A stretch of DNA of 64,000 nucleotides. Source: Clostridia bacterium. Its GTDB lineage: Bacteria > Bacillota > Clostridia > Christensenellales > Aristaeellaceae. Position numbers and translations under genes: made by a program. The number at the start of each line of letters is the position of its first letter. Within the stretch, counting starts at the first letter, position 1. This document shows, piece by piece, positions 35,634 through 43,930 of the stretch. Where the stretch lies: assembly GCA_017429695.1 (NCBI GenBank), contig JAFROK010000022.1:1-64000 (forward strand), read 5' to 3'. The notes beneath the pieces were generated by a model. It had not been told where the DNA came from. It made no database searches and was given only the letters and a program-made list of their open reading frames with translations.

Positions 35634-38042
35634 TCAGTCAATCCGCAGGATCAGCCGCAGGATGTTCACTGCGGCTTTTTCCATGTCTTCCCGACTCAGC
35701 ACGCCTTTCTCCGCCGCTTCCTGCAGGCGGTCCGGGAAGCCGGTGGCCATCTTCATATCGTTGCCGGCCGCCACTTCCTTGTAATGCTCGCCGAAGGTCC
35801 ACCAGTCCGTGGTGACCATTCCGTCGAATCCCCATTCATCCCGCAGGATGCCGGTCAGCAGATCCCGGTTTTCACTGGCCCGATGTCCGTTCACAATATT
35901 GTAACTGGACATGATGGACCAGGGATGCGCTTCCTTCACCAGGATTTCAAATTGTTTCAGATAGATTTCCCGGATGGCCCGCTCGGAAGCCCGGGAGTCG
36001 CAGTTCCGGCGGTTGGTTTCCTTGTTGTTCAGGGCAAAATGCTTGGCGGTTGCCGCGATGCGGTTGGACTGGATGCCCCGGATCATGCCCGCGGCCTGTT
36101 TTCCGGCAACCAGCGGATCCTCGGAAAAATACTCAAAGTTCCGCCCGCACAGCGGATTCCGGTGAATATTGACGCCCGGGGCCAGCCAGACCATGATGTT
36201 GTTCTCCTTGGCTTCCAGGCTGGCCGCCGCACCGACTTCATACGCGGTCTCCGGATCCCATGCGCACCCCAGCAGCGTGGCGCAGGGGAACGCCGTTGTC
36301 GTAACACCCAGTTCCTTCCAGAACCGGATACCGGCAGGTCCGTCAGCCGTCATGATATTCGGAATGCCGTACACCGGATTGTTGCCGTATCCGAAGGTAT
36401 TGGCCAGTCCCGTGTTGGGCTGTCCGCCCAGCAGGCAGGCCAGGTCTTCCATCGGCAGCGCGGAAACAAATTCCTCCAGGCTGATCCTGCCTTCGGCTAC
36501 ATCCATGAGTTTCATGCCGCCGTCCCGGCCGAAGTTTGCCAGCCGGGGAACCGCCCGTACTTCCGGCGTCGCATGCAGCTCTCCGTGATCCATCGGTGCG
36601 AGCACCGTCGCATTGTAGTCGTTGCATGCCGATGTCGGCAGGCTTTCATAGGTGCCGTCCGCCAGCAGCCGTTTTTCCAGGCAGGTCGGTGCCATCCGGG
36701 AAGTCAGCTGCTCCGTGATCCGGTCTTCCGCCAGGATCCATGTTTCTTCCGCCTGTTTTGTATCCCGGACGCTGGTTCCGATAAAGAACCGGTACTCGCC
36801 CGCTTCCAGCACCCACGCGGACTTCGCGACCTTCCCCAGGTCGTCGTAACTGGCCATCTGGCTCAGCGGGAAACGGATCGCCACCCGTTCCGTCTCTCCC
36901 GGGGCCAGCAGCCGCGTCTTCCGGTAGCCGGCCAGTACTTTCGCCGGTTTACCCAGCTTTCCCTGCGGCGCGCTGTAGTATACCTGGACCACTTCCCGTC
37001 CGGGCACATCGCCGGTATTTGTCACCAGCACCCGGGCTTCCGCTTCGGTTTCCGTGAAGTTGATTTTGCGTTTTGCCAGCAGGAACCGGGTATAGCTCAG
37101 GCCGTATCCGAAAGGATATACGACCTTTTCCGCCGCTTCGGGGAAAGTCTCAAAATACCGGTATCCGACGTAGATATCTTCTGTATAGTCCACATATTCG
37201 TCACTGTCGTAGAAATGTTCACATCCCGGATAATCCTCCAGGTCCCGGGCAAAGGTGTCCGTCAGTTTCCCGGATGGCGTATAAAGGCCCATAAGCAGTT
37301 CTGCCTCGGCGCAGGCGCCTTCAATGCCGCCCTGCCAGGCCAGCAGCACGCCCTGGATATGCGGATTGTCACGGAAACAGGCCGTTTCCATCATGCCGCC
37401 GACGTTCAGCACTACAATCGTCCTGGCGAATGTCCGGCTCACAGTTTCCACCATGCTGCGCTCGGCGTCGGAAAGATAGAAATCTCCCCGCTCGAAAAGC
37501 ACGTCGCTCATACTCACCGCGTCCGCGGTCACCGGTTCCTTCCGGGTAATTTTTGCGCGGGTGGATTTCCGGTCCCATCCCTCCCCGGAAAAACGGCTGA
37601 TGGAGATCACCGCCGTGTCCGTAAATGCCCGGGCTTCCCGCAGCAGGTCCTCCGGCACCGGCGGTTCCGCCACCATGCCGGGCGCCCACTTGGCTTCATA
37701 CTGGGCGTTCACATAATCACGGTAATACTTGACCGTACCGGGATATACGGCTTCCTCTCCGATCACTTCGGCAAAACCTTCCGTGAGATTCCGGATATAG
37801 GGCACCGTCACATCGCCACTGCCGCCTCCGCCTTTCACATAGTCAATCGTCGCCTTGCCGAACAGGGCCACCTTGCATCCCTGCTCCAGCGGCAGCACGT
37901 TTCCTTCATTTTTCAGCAGCACCATACCTTCCCGCGCGGCTCTTCTTGAAAGCGCGATATGTTCCTTCCCGGCCGTCACCCGTTTTCCGTCCTTTCCCAG
38001 CGGCAGTCCCGGCAGATACCGTGCGCGAATCCATTTTTCCAT
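35634..38042 (-). CDS. Glycoside hydrolase family 3, domains in reversed order
   Basis: A beta-glucosidase-like enzyme in which the alpha/beta sandwich domain comes first (residues 20-300, SRRAAREGMVLLKNEGNVLP and GGGGSGDV), then a fibronectin-like domain (PFGYGLSYTRF onward), and last the catalytic TIM barrel, with ADGPAGIRF, AAGMIRGIQSNRIAATAKHF and the nucleophile Asp in GFDGMVTTDWW. This permuted order is known from rumen GH3 enzymes of Ruminococcus and Butyrivibrio. The start MEKWIRARYL (38042) has AGGAGGTCTGGATC. No signal peptide. A second one is at 53126. Confidence 0.93.
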   Translation of the reverse strand: MEKWIRARYLPGLPLGKDGKRVTAGKEHIALSRRAAREGMVLLKNEGNVLPLEQGCKVALFGKATIDYVKGGGGSGDVTVPYIRNLTEGFAEVIGEEAVYPGTVKYYRDYVNAQYEAKWAPGMVAEPPVPEDLLREARAFTDTAVISISRFSGEGWDRKSTRAKITRKEPVTADAVSMSDVLFERGDFYLSDAERSMVETVSRTFARTIVVLNVGGMMETACFRDNPHIQGVLLAWQGGIEGACAEAELLMGLYTPSGKLTDTFARDLEDYPGCEHFYDSDEYVDYTEDIYVGYRYFETFPEAAEKVVYPFGYGLSYTRFLLAKRKINFTETEAEARVLVTNTGDVPGREVVQVYYSAPQGKLGKPAKVLAGYRKTRLLAPGETERVAIRFPLSQMASYDDLGKVAKSAWVLEAGEYRFFIGTSVRDTKQAEETWILAEDRITEQLTSRMAPTCLEKRLLADGTYESLPTSACNDYNATVLAPMDHGELHATPEVRAVPRLANFGRDGGMKLMDVAEGRISLEEFVSALPMEDLACLLGGQPNTGLANTFGYGNNPVYGIPNIMTADGPAGIRFWKELGVTTTAFPCATLLGCAWDPETAYEVGAAASLEAKENNIMVWLAPGVNIHRNPLCGRNFEYFSEDPLVAGKQAAGMIRGIQSNRIAATAKHFALNNKETNRRNCDSRASERAIREIYLKQFEILVKEAHPWSIMSSYNIVNGHRASENRDLLTGILRDEWGFDGMVTTDWWTFGEHYKEVAAGNDMKMATGFPDRLQEAAEKGVLSREDMEKAAVNILRLILRID

Positions 38043-38089
38043 GATCCAGACCTCCTGTTTTTTTTCAAAATATTGTATTTCCCTGTCAG

Positions 38090-38118
38090 AATATATTTCG
38101 TTCAAGACTGTACATCAA
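38090..38118 (-). promoter_or_regulatory. Promoter of the GH3 gene
   Basis: On the minus strand TTGATG (38113-38118) and TATATT (38090-38095) have a 17-base spacer. It overlaps the upstream part of the longer open frame, which supports the start at 38042. Confidence 0.6.
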
Positions 38119-38206
38119 TTCTACAGTCTGGAGCATACTCTAAGTCAATCCTGATTTATGCCATTCCTTTGTTCCGGTTCCTGCCCGATCCGTTTTTTAC
38201 AGAATC

Positions 38207-38235
38207 TTGACGTGTTGTTCATTCTCCTGTAAAAT
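38207..38235 (+). promoter_or_regulatory. Promoter of the SH3-domain gene at 38318
   Basis: TTGACG (38207-38212) and TAAAAT (38230-38235) have a 17-base spacer. Confidence 0.75.
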
Positions 38236-38317
38236 ATTTGGTAAGAAATCTCATCGGTGATCAAGGTGAAAAAACCTGATTCGCTGATGATATGAATTGA
38301 ACAGGAGGAAACCGACC

Positions 38318-38911
38318 ATGAAAAAAACTGTATCTGTGTTTCTTGCCGCATTGATACTCCTGATGGGGATCTTTGCGACGGTCCCTGCGATGGCAGCGCA
38401 GCCCGGTATCTATTTTGTTGCTTGTTCCAACGGCGGAGACCTGAATTTCCGTGAAACGCCGAGTACGAACGGTGTCTTCATCATGAAGATTCCTTACGGA
38501 ACGCAGCTGAACATTACTGAAGTCACCGGAGATGGCGCGTGGGGCGCCTGCTCCTACAACAACAGGAACGGCTGGGTGATGATGTCCTTCCTGTCCTCCG
38601 CGGCTCCGGATCCTTCCAAGTCCCAGGCCGAGAAGGCAAAGAGCGACATGGAATCCATGAACGCTGAATTCAATACCATGAACAAAAACCCGCTGAACCG
38701 CACGTTCCAGGTTGTGGTTCGGACCAATAAGACCACCGCGCTGTATCATCTGCGCTGGGCCCCCTGCATGGGCACCACCGCGATGCGGAATGACGTGAAA
38801 AACGGCGAAGTGTTTACCGTCACAGCTCAGGGCAAAAGCTGGTATCAGGTGATTGATAACCAGAGCGGACGTACCGCTTACATTGTCAAGAGCATCTGCC
38901 AGATTCCTTAA
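38318..38911 (+). CDS. Secreted bacterial SH3-domain protein
   Basis: The signal peptide (MKKTVSVFLAALILLMGIFA) precedes an SH3-type domain (GGDLNFRETPSTNG and IPYGTQLNITEV then NGWVMMSFL), a short helical linker, and a second SH3-like segment (HLRWAPCMGTTAM then GKSWYQVI and GRTAYIVKSI). Such domains bind cell wall peptides. The start has AACAGGAGGAAACCGACC. A close paralogue is at 45748. It is followed by a small secreted gene. Confidence 0.85.
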   Translation: MKKTVSVFLAALILLMGIFATVPAMAAQPGIYFVACSNGGDLNFRETPSTNGVFIMKIPYGTQLNITEVTGDGAWGACSYNNRNGWVMMSFLSSAAPDPSKSQAEKAKSDMESMNAEFNTMNKNPLNRTFQVVVRTNKTTALYHLRWAPCMGTTAMRNDVKNGEVFTVTAQGKSWYQVIDNQSGRTAYIVKSICQIP

Positions 38912-38953
38912 ATGAAATACTCTAAATGAAAAAATAGAGAGAAGAGGTGCCGA

Positions 38954-39526
38954 ATGATGAAAAAAGTCCTTTCTGTGTTATTGACAATCGCGCTGCTGCT
39001 TTGCAGCGTCTCCGTGTTTGCGGAAGCTGAAGAAAAAACCGAAGTGGTTCCCGGTTTCGAACTGATCGTTGTCGTTCCGGAAGGCTATGAATCCCTGGGT
39101 GAAGAATGGATAACTCCTTTCTATGTGAGCGAAACACTGCGCCCCACCGCCGATGATAAGCCCGCGATTATGGTCGTTGTATCCTACAATGATGCGTTCT
39201 CTGACATCACCTTCAATGATGAGATGCCTGAAGCGGACTTTGAAGCGCAGGTAAATCAGCTGGTGATTGACGAGGAAACCGGGGAAGCGATGCCTTACAC
39301 CGTGATGAAGACCGGCCTGGGCACCAAAGTGGTTGTGATCAACGATCCCGATGGCTACACGGAATTCTATTCCATCTGGCATGGCTATGAAGTATCCCTG
39401 ATGTCCGCCAACTTTGATGCGGACAATCATCCGACACCGCCCACGGACGAACAGATCGCTGTTATCATGCAGTTCCTGACGGATATGGATTTCCAGAAAG
39501 TGATCGAAGATAAACCCGTAGCCTGA
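38954..39526 (+). CDS. Secreted protein of the PEGY family (190 aa)
   Basis: The signal peptide (VLSVLLTIALLLCSVSVFA) precedes a domain with VVPEGYESL, IMVVVSYNDAFSD and, near the end, FYSIWHGYEVSLMS and IAVIMQFLTDMDFQKV. The same order of elements is in the gene at 46380, so the two are paralogues. No known family recognised by me. The second of two neighbouring ATGs (38957) is an equally good start. It is followed by a strong terminator. Confidence 0.75.
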   Translation: MMKKVLSVLLTIALLLCSVSVFAEAEEKTEVVPGFELIVVVPEGYESLGEEWITPFYVSETLRPTADDKPAIMVVVSYNDAFSDITFNDEMPEADFEAQVNQLVIDEETGEAMPYTVMKTGLGTKVVVINDPDGYTEFYSIWHGYEVSLMSANFDADNHPTPPTDEQIAVIMQFLTDMDFQKVIEDKPVA

Positions 39527-39552
39527 GAAAACAGGAACTGACGTCAGATCAA

Positions 39553-39579
39553 AGCCCGCTCGGATGAGCGGGCTTTTTT
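39553..39579 (+). terminator. Terminator of the 38318-39526 genes
   Basis: AGCCCGCTC, loop GGAT and GAGCGGGCT form a 9-base perfect stem, followed by six T. Confidence 0.9.
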
Positions 39580-39594
39580 GTGGAATCAAAACTA

Positions 39595-39613
39595 GGCTGT
39601 GAAATTCACAGCC
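39595..39613 (-). terminator. Palindromic hairpin after the secreted nucleotidyltransferase gene
   Basis: GGCTGTGAA and TTCACAGCC form a nearly perfect palindrome followed on the minus strand by TAGTTTTGATT. It is a likely terminator for the cluster that ends at 39657. Confidence 0.6.
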
Positions 39614-39656
39614 CAGTTGATTCGGTGTCCCCATCTCCGGGGTATCATTTGGAAAA

Positions 39657-41858
39657 TCAGGCAGCGTCCGCCAGGTCTTCCTGCAGCTTTTCCTCTTCCA
39701 TCTGCGCTTCTTCTTCCGCGGTGGGAATCTTCTCTTCTTCCGTCAGAACCTCGGCAATGTCCGGCTCCTCAAGCGCAACATTGGCCCAGAATGTCTTCTG
39801 TCCTTCGTTCGTTTCAGTGATGAGATCCATCATGCCAAACAGTGTCAGGGCATCCACATAATAGGGCGACCGTTCGATGGCACTCTTCTGGAAGCGGGAG
39901 GCAACGGTATTCATGAAGAAGGCCATTTCCAGGGTGTCACTGAATTTCTCCAGGTCCTTGTTCATTTCAAACCGTGTGATCTGGTCGTTCAGCACCTTGG
40001 TAACCGCTTCCTTGGTGCTCAGCACACCCGTCAGGCGGAAAACAGCGGGCATCATGATGGTCCAGTTGGCCAGCATTCTGGAAGCATCCTTGCCGGTGGT
40101 TTTGTACTGCGCGTCCAGAGCTGCAAGGGCTTTCTCCACATAGGCTTCATATTCCTCCGTACCGGCCAGTTCCGCCACGGACGGATAGATCGCTCCCACC
40201 AGGTCATACTGCTTCAGCAGGGCATAGGCTTCGGTAGCGTATCCGGCAATCAGCATCTTGGACACATTGCCGTATACTTCATGATCGTCGATCTTGGCCA
40301 GATAGGACTTGCCGTTTTCCCGCAGGGACCGGTCCAGCTTGTCCGAGAAGGAGAAGCCATAACGGGCGGCAAACCGCAGGGCCCGCAGGGCAACGGAGGG
40401 ATTGGCTTCCAGTTCCACATCCGCCCGCACCATGGTATCCAGGACCTTTTCCCGGATGTCATGGATGCCGCCGTGGAAATCAACCAGGTCGCCGTTGGAA
40501 ACATCGTAATAAATCGCGTTGATGGTCAGGTCCCGCTGGAAGGAATCGAACAGCACGGAATCGCTGGTCAGCTTCTCGGGATCAAATTCCGGCAGGCCTT
40601 CGATATCCTTGTATTCCGCGGGAATGTTCTGCATTTCGCACAGGTCGACTTTCTCATCCGGGTAGTATACAACACCGAAGGTCCGTCCCCGGGCATCATG
40701 GGTATGCAGCGCTTCTCCGAAAATCGCCTGCTGCTGTTCCAGGGTCGCGTTGGTCACCAGGTCGATATCGTTGCTGTCGGTCCCCATGATGAAGTCGCGG
40801 ACGCAGCCGCCGATGACATACACGGAATAGCCGGCTTCCAGCAGCTTATGGGCGGCATCCATGGAATTGGGTGTCATCACCGTCTCCTGGATGTTGTGCA
40901 GCTCCCGGGGAATCCGAAGTTCCGCGTAGCCCTTTTCCTGAACTTCCTTGTAGTTCTCGTCCACCAGCTTGTTGATTTCTTCATTCCGGAAAATGGAGCT
41001 CTCGTATTTTTCCACCAGCTCGTCATTCCACAGGCCGGTAATGGTACCGTCACGATAAACCACCGGGTCCTGCACGCCTTCCCGCTTCATACGGACTACC
41101 ATGCTTTCGCCGTTGTCCTTGGTATCCATCTTCCAGTATTCCGTGGACAGTTCCACCTCAGTGGCCCACCGGAAGGGGATTTCTTCCAGGCCGGCCATCT
41201 TGTAAGCCGCCAGGCGCCGGTGGTCCAGGGTCCAGATTTCACCGTTGTCGTCCACCCACAGCCGGACCAGGGAGAGGTCATTGGGAGACAGCTTGCCTTC
41301 CCGGATTGCCTCGGCATTGCCCAGCACGGTATATTCACCGGTCTTGTTGCTGATACTGCTCTGCATGAACCGCGGGATCTTCGGGTCAATGGTGCCGTCC
41401 GCGGGCAGCTGCGGTGTTTCGCCGTCCATAATCTGCTGCTGGATCTTCTGGTCCCGCGCATAGGAATTCTCCTGCATCTGGGCCACGGCGGAAACGAAGT
41501 TCAGCGATCCGTCCAGTTCCTTCAGCAGCAGGGCGTCCCGGGAATAGAGGGTCAGATGCTTCTGCTCGCCTTCCACGGTGTAGTTGATTTCCAACGTCGC
41601 GCGCATCTTCGTAGCAATGGCGGTCACGACTTCCTTGGAGAAGCCTTCCACATCGCCCGCGTCAATTTCCAGGGTGGTTTCATCCTTGTAGGTGAACTGC
41701 CCCAGCTTTTCCATCATGTCCTTCTGGAAAGCCTCATACTTCGCGGCAGCCTCATCGGCAGCAGCGGTTCCTTCGGCAGCTGCGCCGAACACAGTGAGGA
41801 GTACCATCATGATCGCGATCAGGATGCTCCACAGGCGTTTGTTTGTCTCACGTTTCAT
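39657..41858 (-). CDS. Secreted ParB-like plus CCA-adding-enzyme-like nucleotidyltransferase
   Basis: A signal peptide (LWSILIAIMMVLLTVFGAAA) precedes a helical region, then a ParB-like domain at about 160-232 (IPRFMQSSIS, WVDDNGEIWTLDHRRLAAYK) of the kind found in polymorphic toxins. From ~290 it resembles class II CCA-adding enzymes/poly(A) polymerases: GGCVRDFIMG, with the DxD metal pair at Asp364/Asp366 (NDIDL), FQRDLTINAIYYD, and DFHGGIHDIREKVLDTM. Motif D differs: the usual EDPxR is ANPSV. It ends acidic, EDLADAA. It is last in a cluster with ADGF and DUF7660-like genes. A signal peptide on this enzyme type is very unusual. Activity unproven. Confidence 0.85.
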   Translation of the reverse strand: MKRETNKRLWSILIAIMMVLLTVFGAAAEGTAAADEAAAKYEAFQKDMMEKLGQFTYKDETTLEIDAGDVEGFSKEVVTAIATKMRATLEINYTVEGEQKHLTLYSRDALLLKELDGSLNFVSAVAQMQENSYARDQKIQQQIMDGETPQLPADGTIDPKIPRFMQSSISNKTGEYTVLGNAEAIREGKLSPNDLSLVRLWVDDNGEIWTLDHRRLAAYKMAGLEEIPFRWATEVELSTEYWKMDTKDNGESMVVRMKREGVQDPVVYRDGTITGLWNDELVEKYESSIFRNEEINKLVDENYKEVQEKGYAELRIPRELHNIQETVMTPNSMDAAHKLLEAGYSVYVIGGCVRDFIMGTDSNDIDLVTNATLEQQQAIFGEALHTHDARGRTFGVVYYPDEKVDLCEMQNIPAEYKDIEGLPEFDPEKLTSDSVLFDSFQRDLTINAIYYDVSNGDLVDFHGGIHDIREKVLDTMVRADVELEANPSVALRALRFAARYGFSFSDKLDRSLRENGKSYLAKIDDHEVYGNVSKMLIAGYATEAYALLKQYDLVGAIYPSVAELAGTEEYEAYVEKALAALDAQYKTTGKDASRMLANWTIMMPAVFRLTGVLSTKEAVTKVLNDQITRFEMNKDLEKFSDTLEMAFFMNTVASRFQKSAIERSPYYVDALTLFGMMDLITETNEGQKTFWANVALEEPDIAEVLTEEEKIPTAEEEAQMEEEKLQEDLADAA

Positions 41859-41920
41859 CTTTTTATCCCTCTCTCTTCTTGGTTGTTTGTATTCATCATC
41901 CGTGAAATCCCGGATGGCGA

Positions 41921-42163
41921 TTACTCATAAATCCGGCCCATATGGAACAGGGTCGCAATCAGCTGCCAGTCGATATCCTTCGGCATTTCCCTGCCGGTGT
42001 TCCGGTAAACCCGTTCCATGCCCTCCGTCCAGCGGGCTATGGCATCCAGGTATCCTGCCAGGTCCGGATTGGCAAAGCTGCCTGCATCCTTTTCCCGGCT
42101 CCGGGACATTTCCTCTATAAAACGGACGAAGTCTTCCCGGCTGCGCACATCTGAAACCTGCAT
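41921..42163 (-). CDS. Small DUF7660-like protein (80 aa)
   Basis: The start is MQVSDVRS (42163), set by AAGGAGGAATGCGTAAT. An ATG 9 bases earlier is too near the ribosome-binding site. The pattern SREDFVRFIEEM, then ANPDLAGYLDAIARWTEGM, and at the end DWQLIATLFHMGRIYE fits my recollection of DUF7660. No signal peptide, so it stays in the cytoplasm, unlike all three neighbours. It starts 28 bases after the ADGF gene and 62 bases before the ParB/nucleotidyltransferase gene. DUF7660-like proteins are sometimes encoded near toxin-type genes, so immunity is a possible role, by inference only. Confidence 0.7.
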   Translation of the reverse strand: MQVSDVRSREDFVRFIEEMSRSREKDAGSFANPDLAGYLDAIARWTEGMERVYRNTGREMPKDIDWQLIATLFHMGRIYE

Positions 42164-42191
42164 ATTACGCATTCCTCCTTATCATCATGAA

Positions 42192-43697
42192 TCAGGCCGC
42201 GGGGGCCAGGGTTTCCAGCTGGGTCACCTGTTCCTCGATGAACTTGTCCCACTGGGCTTCCCAGTTCTTCAGCAGCTCCTGGGTTTCATCCTCCGGCAGG
42301 CCGGCATAAACGAGGGAGTTGCGGCAGAGCATTTTCAGCTCCGCCAGGTTAAGATCCCAGCACAGGGCAACAGAGTAGAAATCATCCACCAGCGGTTCGG
42401 GCGTCAGGTACAGTCCGTCGTCAGAGCAGATGGTCACCGGGATGCCGCTGCGCATATACAGCAGGCCCGGATGCAGCCGCAGATCGCTGACGTAGCCCAG
42501 GCGGTAATTGCTGATGGGGCAAACTTCCAGGGCAATCTTCTTTTCCGCATACAGCTTCATCAGTTCCGGATACCGGTACAGGTTGAAGCCGTGGCCGGCC
42601 CGCACGGTATTCACGAGATAGGCGTCCAGCACGGACTGGTTATCCGTCCGCAGGCTTTCCCCGCAGTGCAGGTACAGGCCCAGTCCGCTGTTTGTCACTT
42701 CGTCGGATGTCAGGAACGCGGAATAATCCTTCAGTGGGCGGCTGGCGTCTTCCTCGTTCACCAGGTCAATGCCGATAATCAGCTTTTTCGGGTTCTCCGG
42801 ATCCGATTCGTCCAGGAACGTATCGCTGATCCGGATCGCGGAGCTGAGCCGCTTGCAGACTTCTTCCGGCGTCCTGTCAATGTCTTTGCCCGTCGTGCCG
42901 ATCAGCTTCAGCACAAATTCCGGATGATCCTTCTTGACTTTATAATAAGCGTTCCGCATGGCCACATGGTAGCTGACGCTGGTTTCATCGTCGGCGGCCA
43001 TTCCTCCCCGGACCTCCAGCAGCAGCACGCCCCGCTCGATATTGTCCAGGAAAACCTGTTCAAACACCATTTCAGGGATTTCGGGATTTGCCCGGATCCC
43101 CTTGCACTTTTTAAATCCCTGTTCCAGCTGGACCCAGGCGTCATGGCCGGTATTCTCATCCGTCACCGCCAGGATTTTAACCATTTCCTCCCGGGTAATC
43201 CGTCCTTCGTTCAGGGCTTCGCTCAGCAGCACCGAGCCTTCCGGGATTTCCTCATGGCCGATGGCGTAGAGATAGCCGTAATACTTCCCTTCCGCCAGGC
43301 AGATCATCACCTTGTCCTGGAGCAGGTCAATGTATTTGTCGAAAGCGATCGCCAGGTTGCCGTGGGCATGCAGCTCCGCGCCTTTGGGCATATCCATGAT
43401 GAACTGATACAGGGGAGAATCGAAGTCCAGGTCCCAGTTGACCACGCCGAAGGCGACACCGTCTCCATACAGCGCCGCATCCTGCTGCTTGATCTCCTTC
43501 AGGTATTCATCCACCAGTTTTTCATCTTCCGTCATCTCTTCCGTTCCCGGAACAGCAGGAAGCAGTTTTTCCCGCAGGGCTTCGTATGCCGGATCGATTA
43601 CGGTTTCCTGCGCCTCTTCCCCGAAAGCGGGAACAGCGGCCAGGAGCATCATTGCAACCAACAGCATCGCAATCCATCCTGTAGGCCGATTACTCAT
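42192..43697 (-). CDS. Secreted adenosine deaminase, ADGF type
   Basis: A signal peptide (WIAMLLVAMMLLAAVPAFG) precedes an adenosine deaminase-like fold of ADGF/CECR1 type. It contains PKGAELHAHGN (the HxH metal pair), LYLHCGES, VRAGHGFNLYRYPELM, LEVCPISNYRLGYV and CSDDGLYLTPEPLV, in the family order. It should turn extracellular adenosine or a related nucleoside to inosine. The start has GGAGGATGATCG. It lies between the two secreted nucleotidyltransferases, with a promoter of its own at 43742-43770. Confidence 0.9.
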   Translation of the reverse strand: MSNRPTGWIAMLLVAMMLLAAVPAFGEEAQETVIDPAYEALREKLLPAVPGTEEMTEDEKLVDEYLKEIKQQDAALYGDGVAFGVVNWDLDFDSPLYQFIMDMPKGAELHAHGNLAIAFDKYIDLLQDKVMICLAEGKYYGYLYAIGHEEIPEGSVLLSEALNEGRITREEMVKILAVTDENTGHDAWVQLEQGFKKCKGIRANPEIPEMVFEQVFLDNIERGVLLLEVRGGMAADDETSVSYHVAMRNAYYKVKKDHPEFVLKLIGTTGKDIDRTPEEVCKRLSSAIRISDTFLDESDPENPKKLIIGIDLVNEEDASRPLKDYSAFLTSDEVTNSGLGLYLHCGESLRTDNQSVLDAYLVNTVRAGHGFNLYRYPELMKLYAEKKIALEVCPISNYRLGYVSDLRLHPGLLYMRSGIPVTICSDDGLYLTPEPLVDDFYSVALCWDLNLAELKMLCRNSLVYAGLPEDETQELLKNWEAQWDKFIEEQVTQLETLAPAA

Positions 43698-43741
43698 CGA
43701 TCATCCTCCGTTCTGCCGTATGTAATTGAATTTGACACTAT

Positions 43742-43770
43742 ATTCTATAATAATCCGCCCGATTGTGCAA
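43742..43770 (-). promoter_or_regulatory. Promoter of the ADGF gene
   Basis: On the minus strand TTGCAC (43765-43770) and TAGAAT (43742-43747) have a 17-base spacer. The 233-base gap around it (43698-43930) holds no gene. Confidence 0.6.
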
Positions 43771-43930
43771 ACAAAATATAGGATTTATGCGTCCTGCTTC
43801 GTCTTGCTTTTTTTCTGTCTCCTTTCCCAGCCCCTGTGGTCCGGGATTTGTTTCAGTTCCCGTAGAATATACGCATTTCCTGCCGGGAATGGCAGTCCGT
43901 TTTTCCGGAACCCCGCTTTGAATCCTGAAT

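Noticed and set aside
35784-37949. Long plus-strand open frame (721 codons) opposite the first GH3 gene
   Set aside because: Same reason: a shadow of the conserved GH3 gene in a GC-rich genome.
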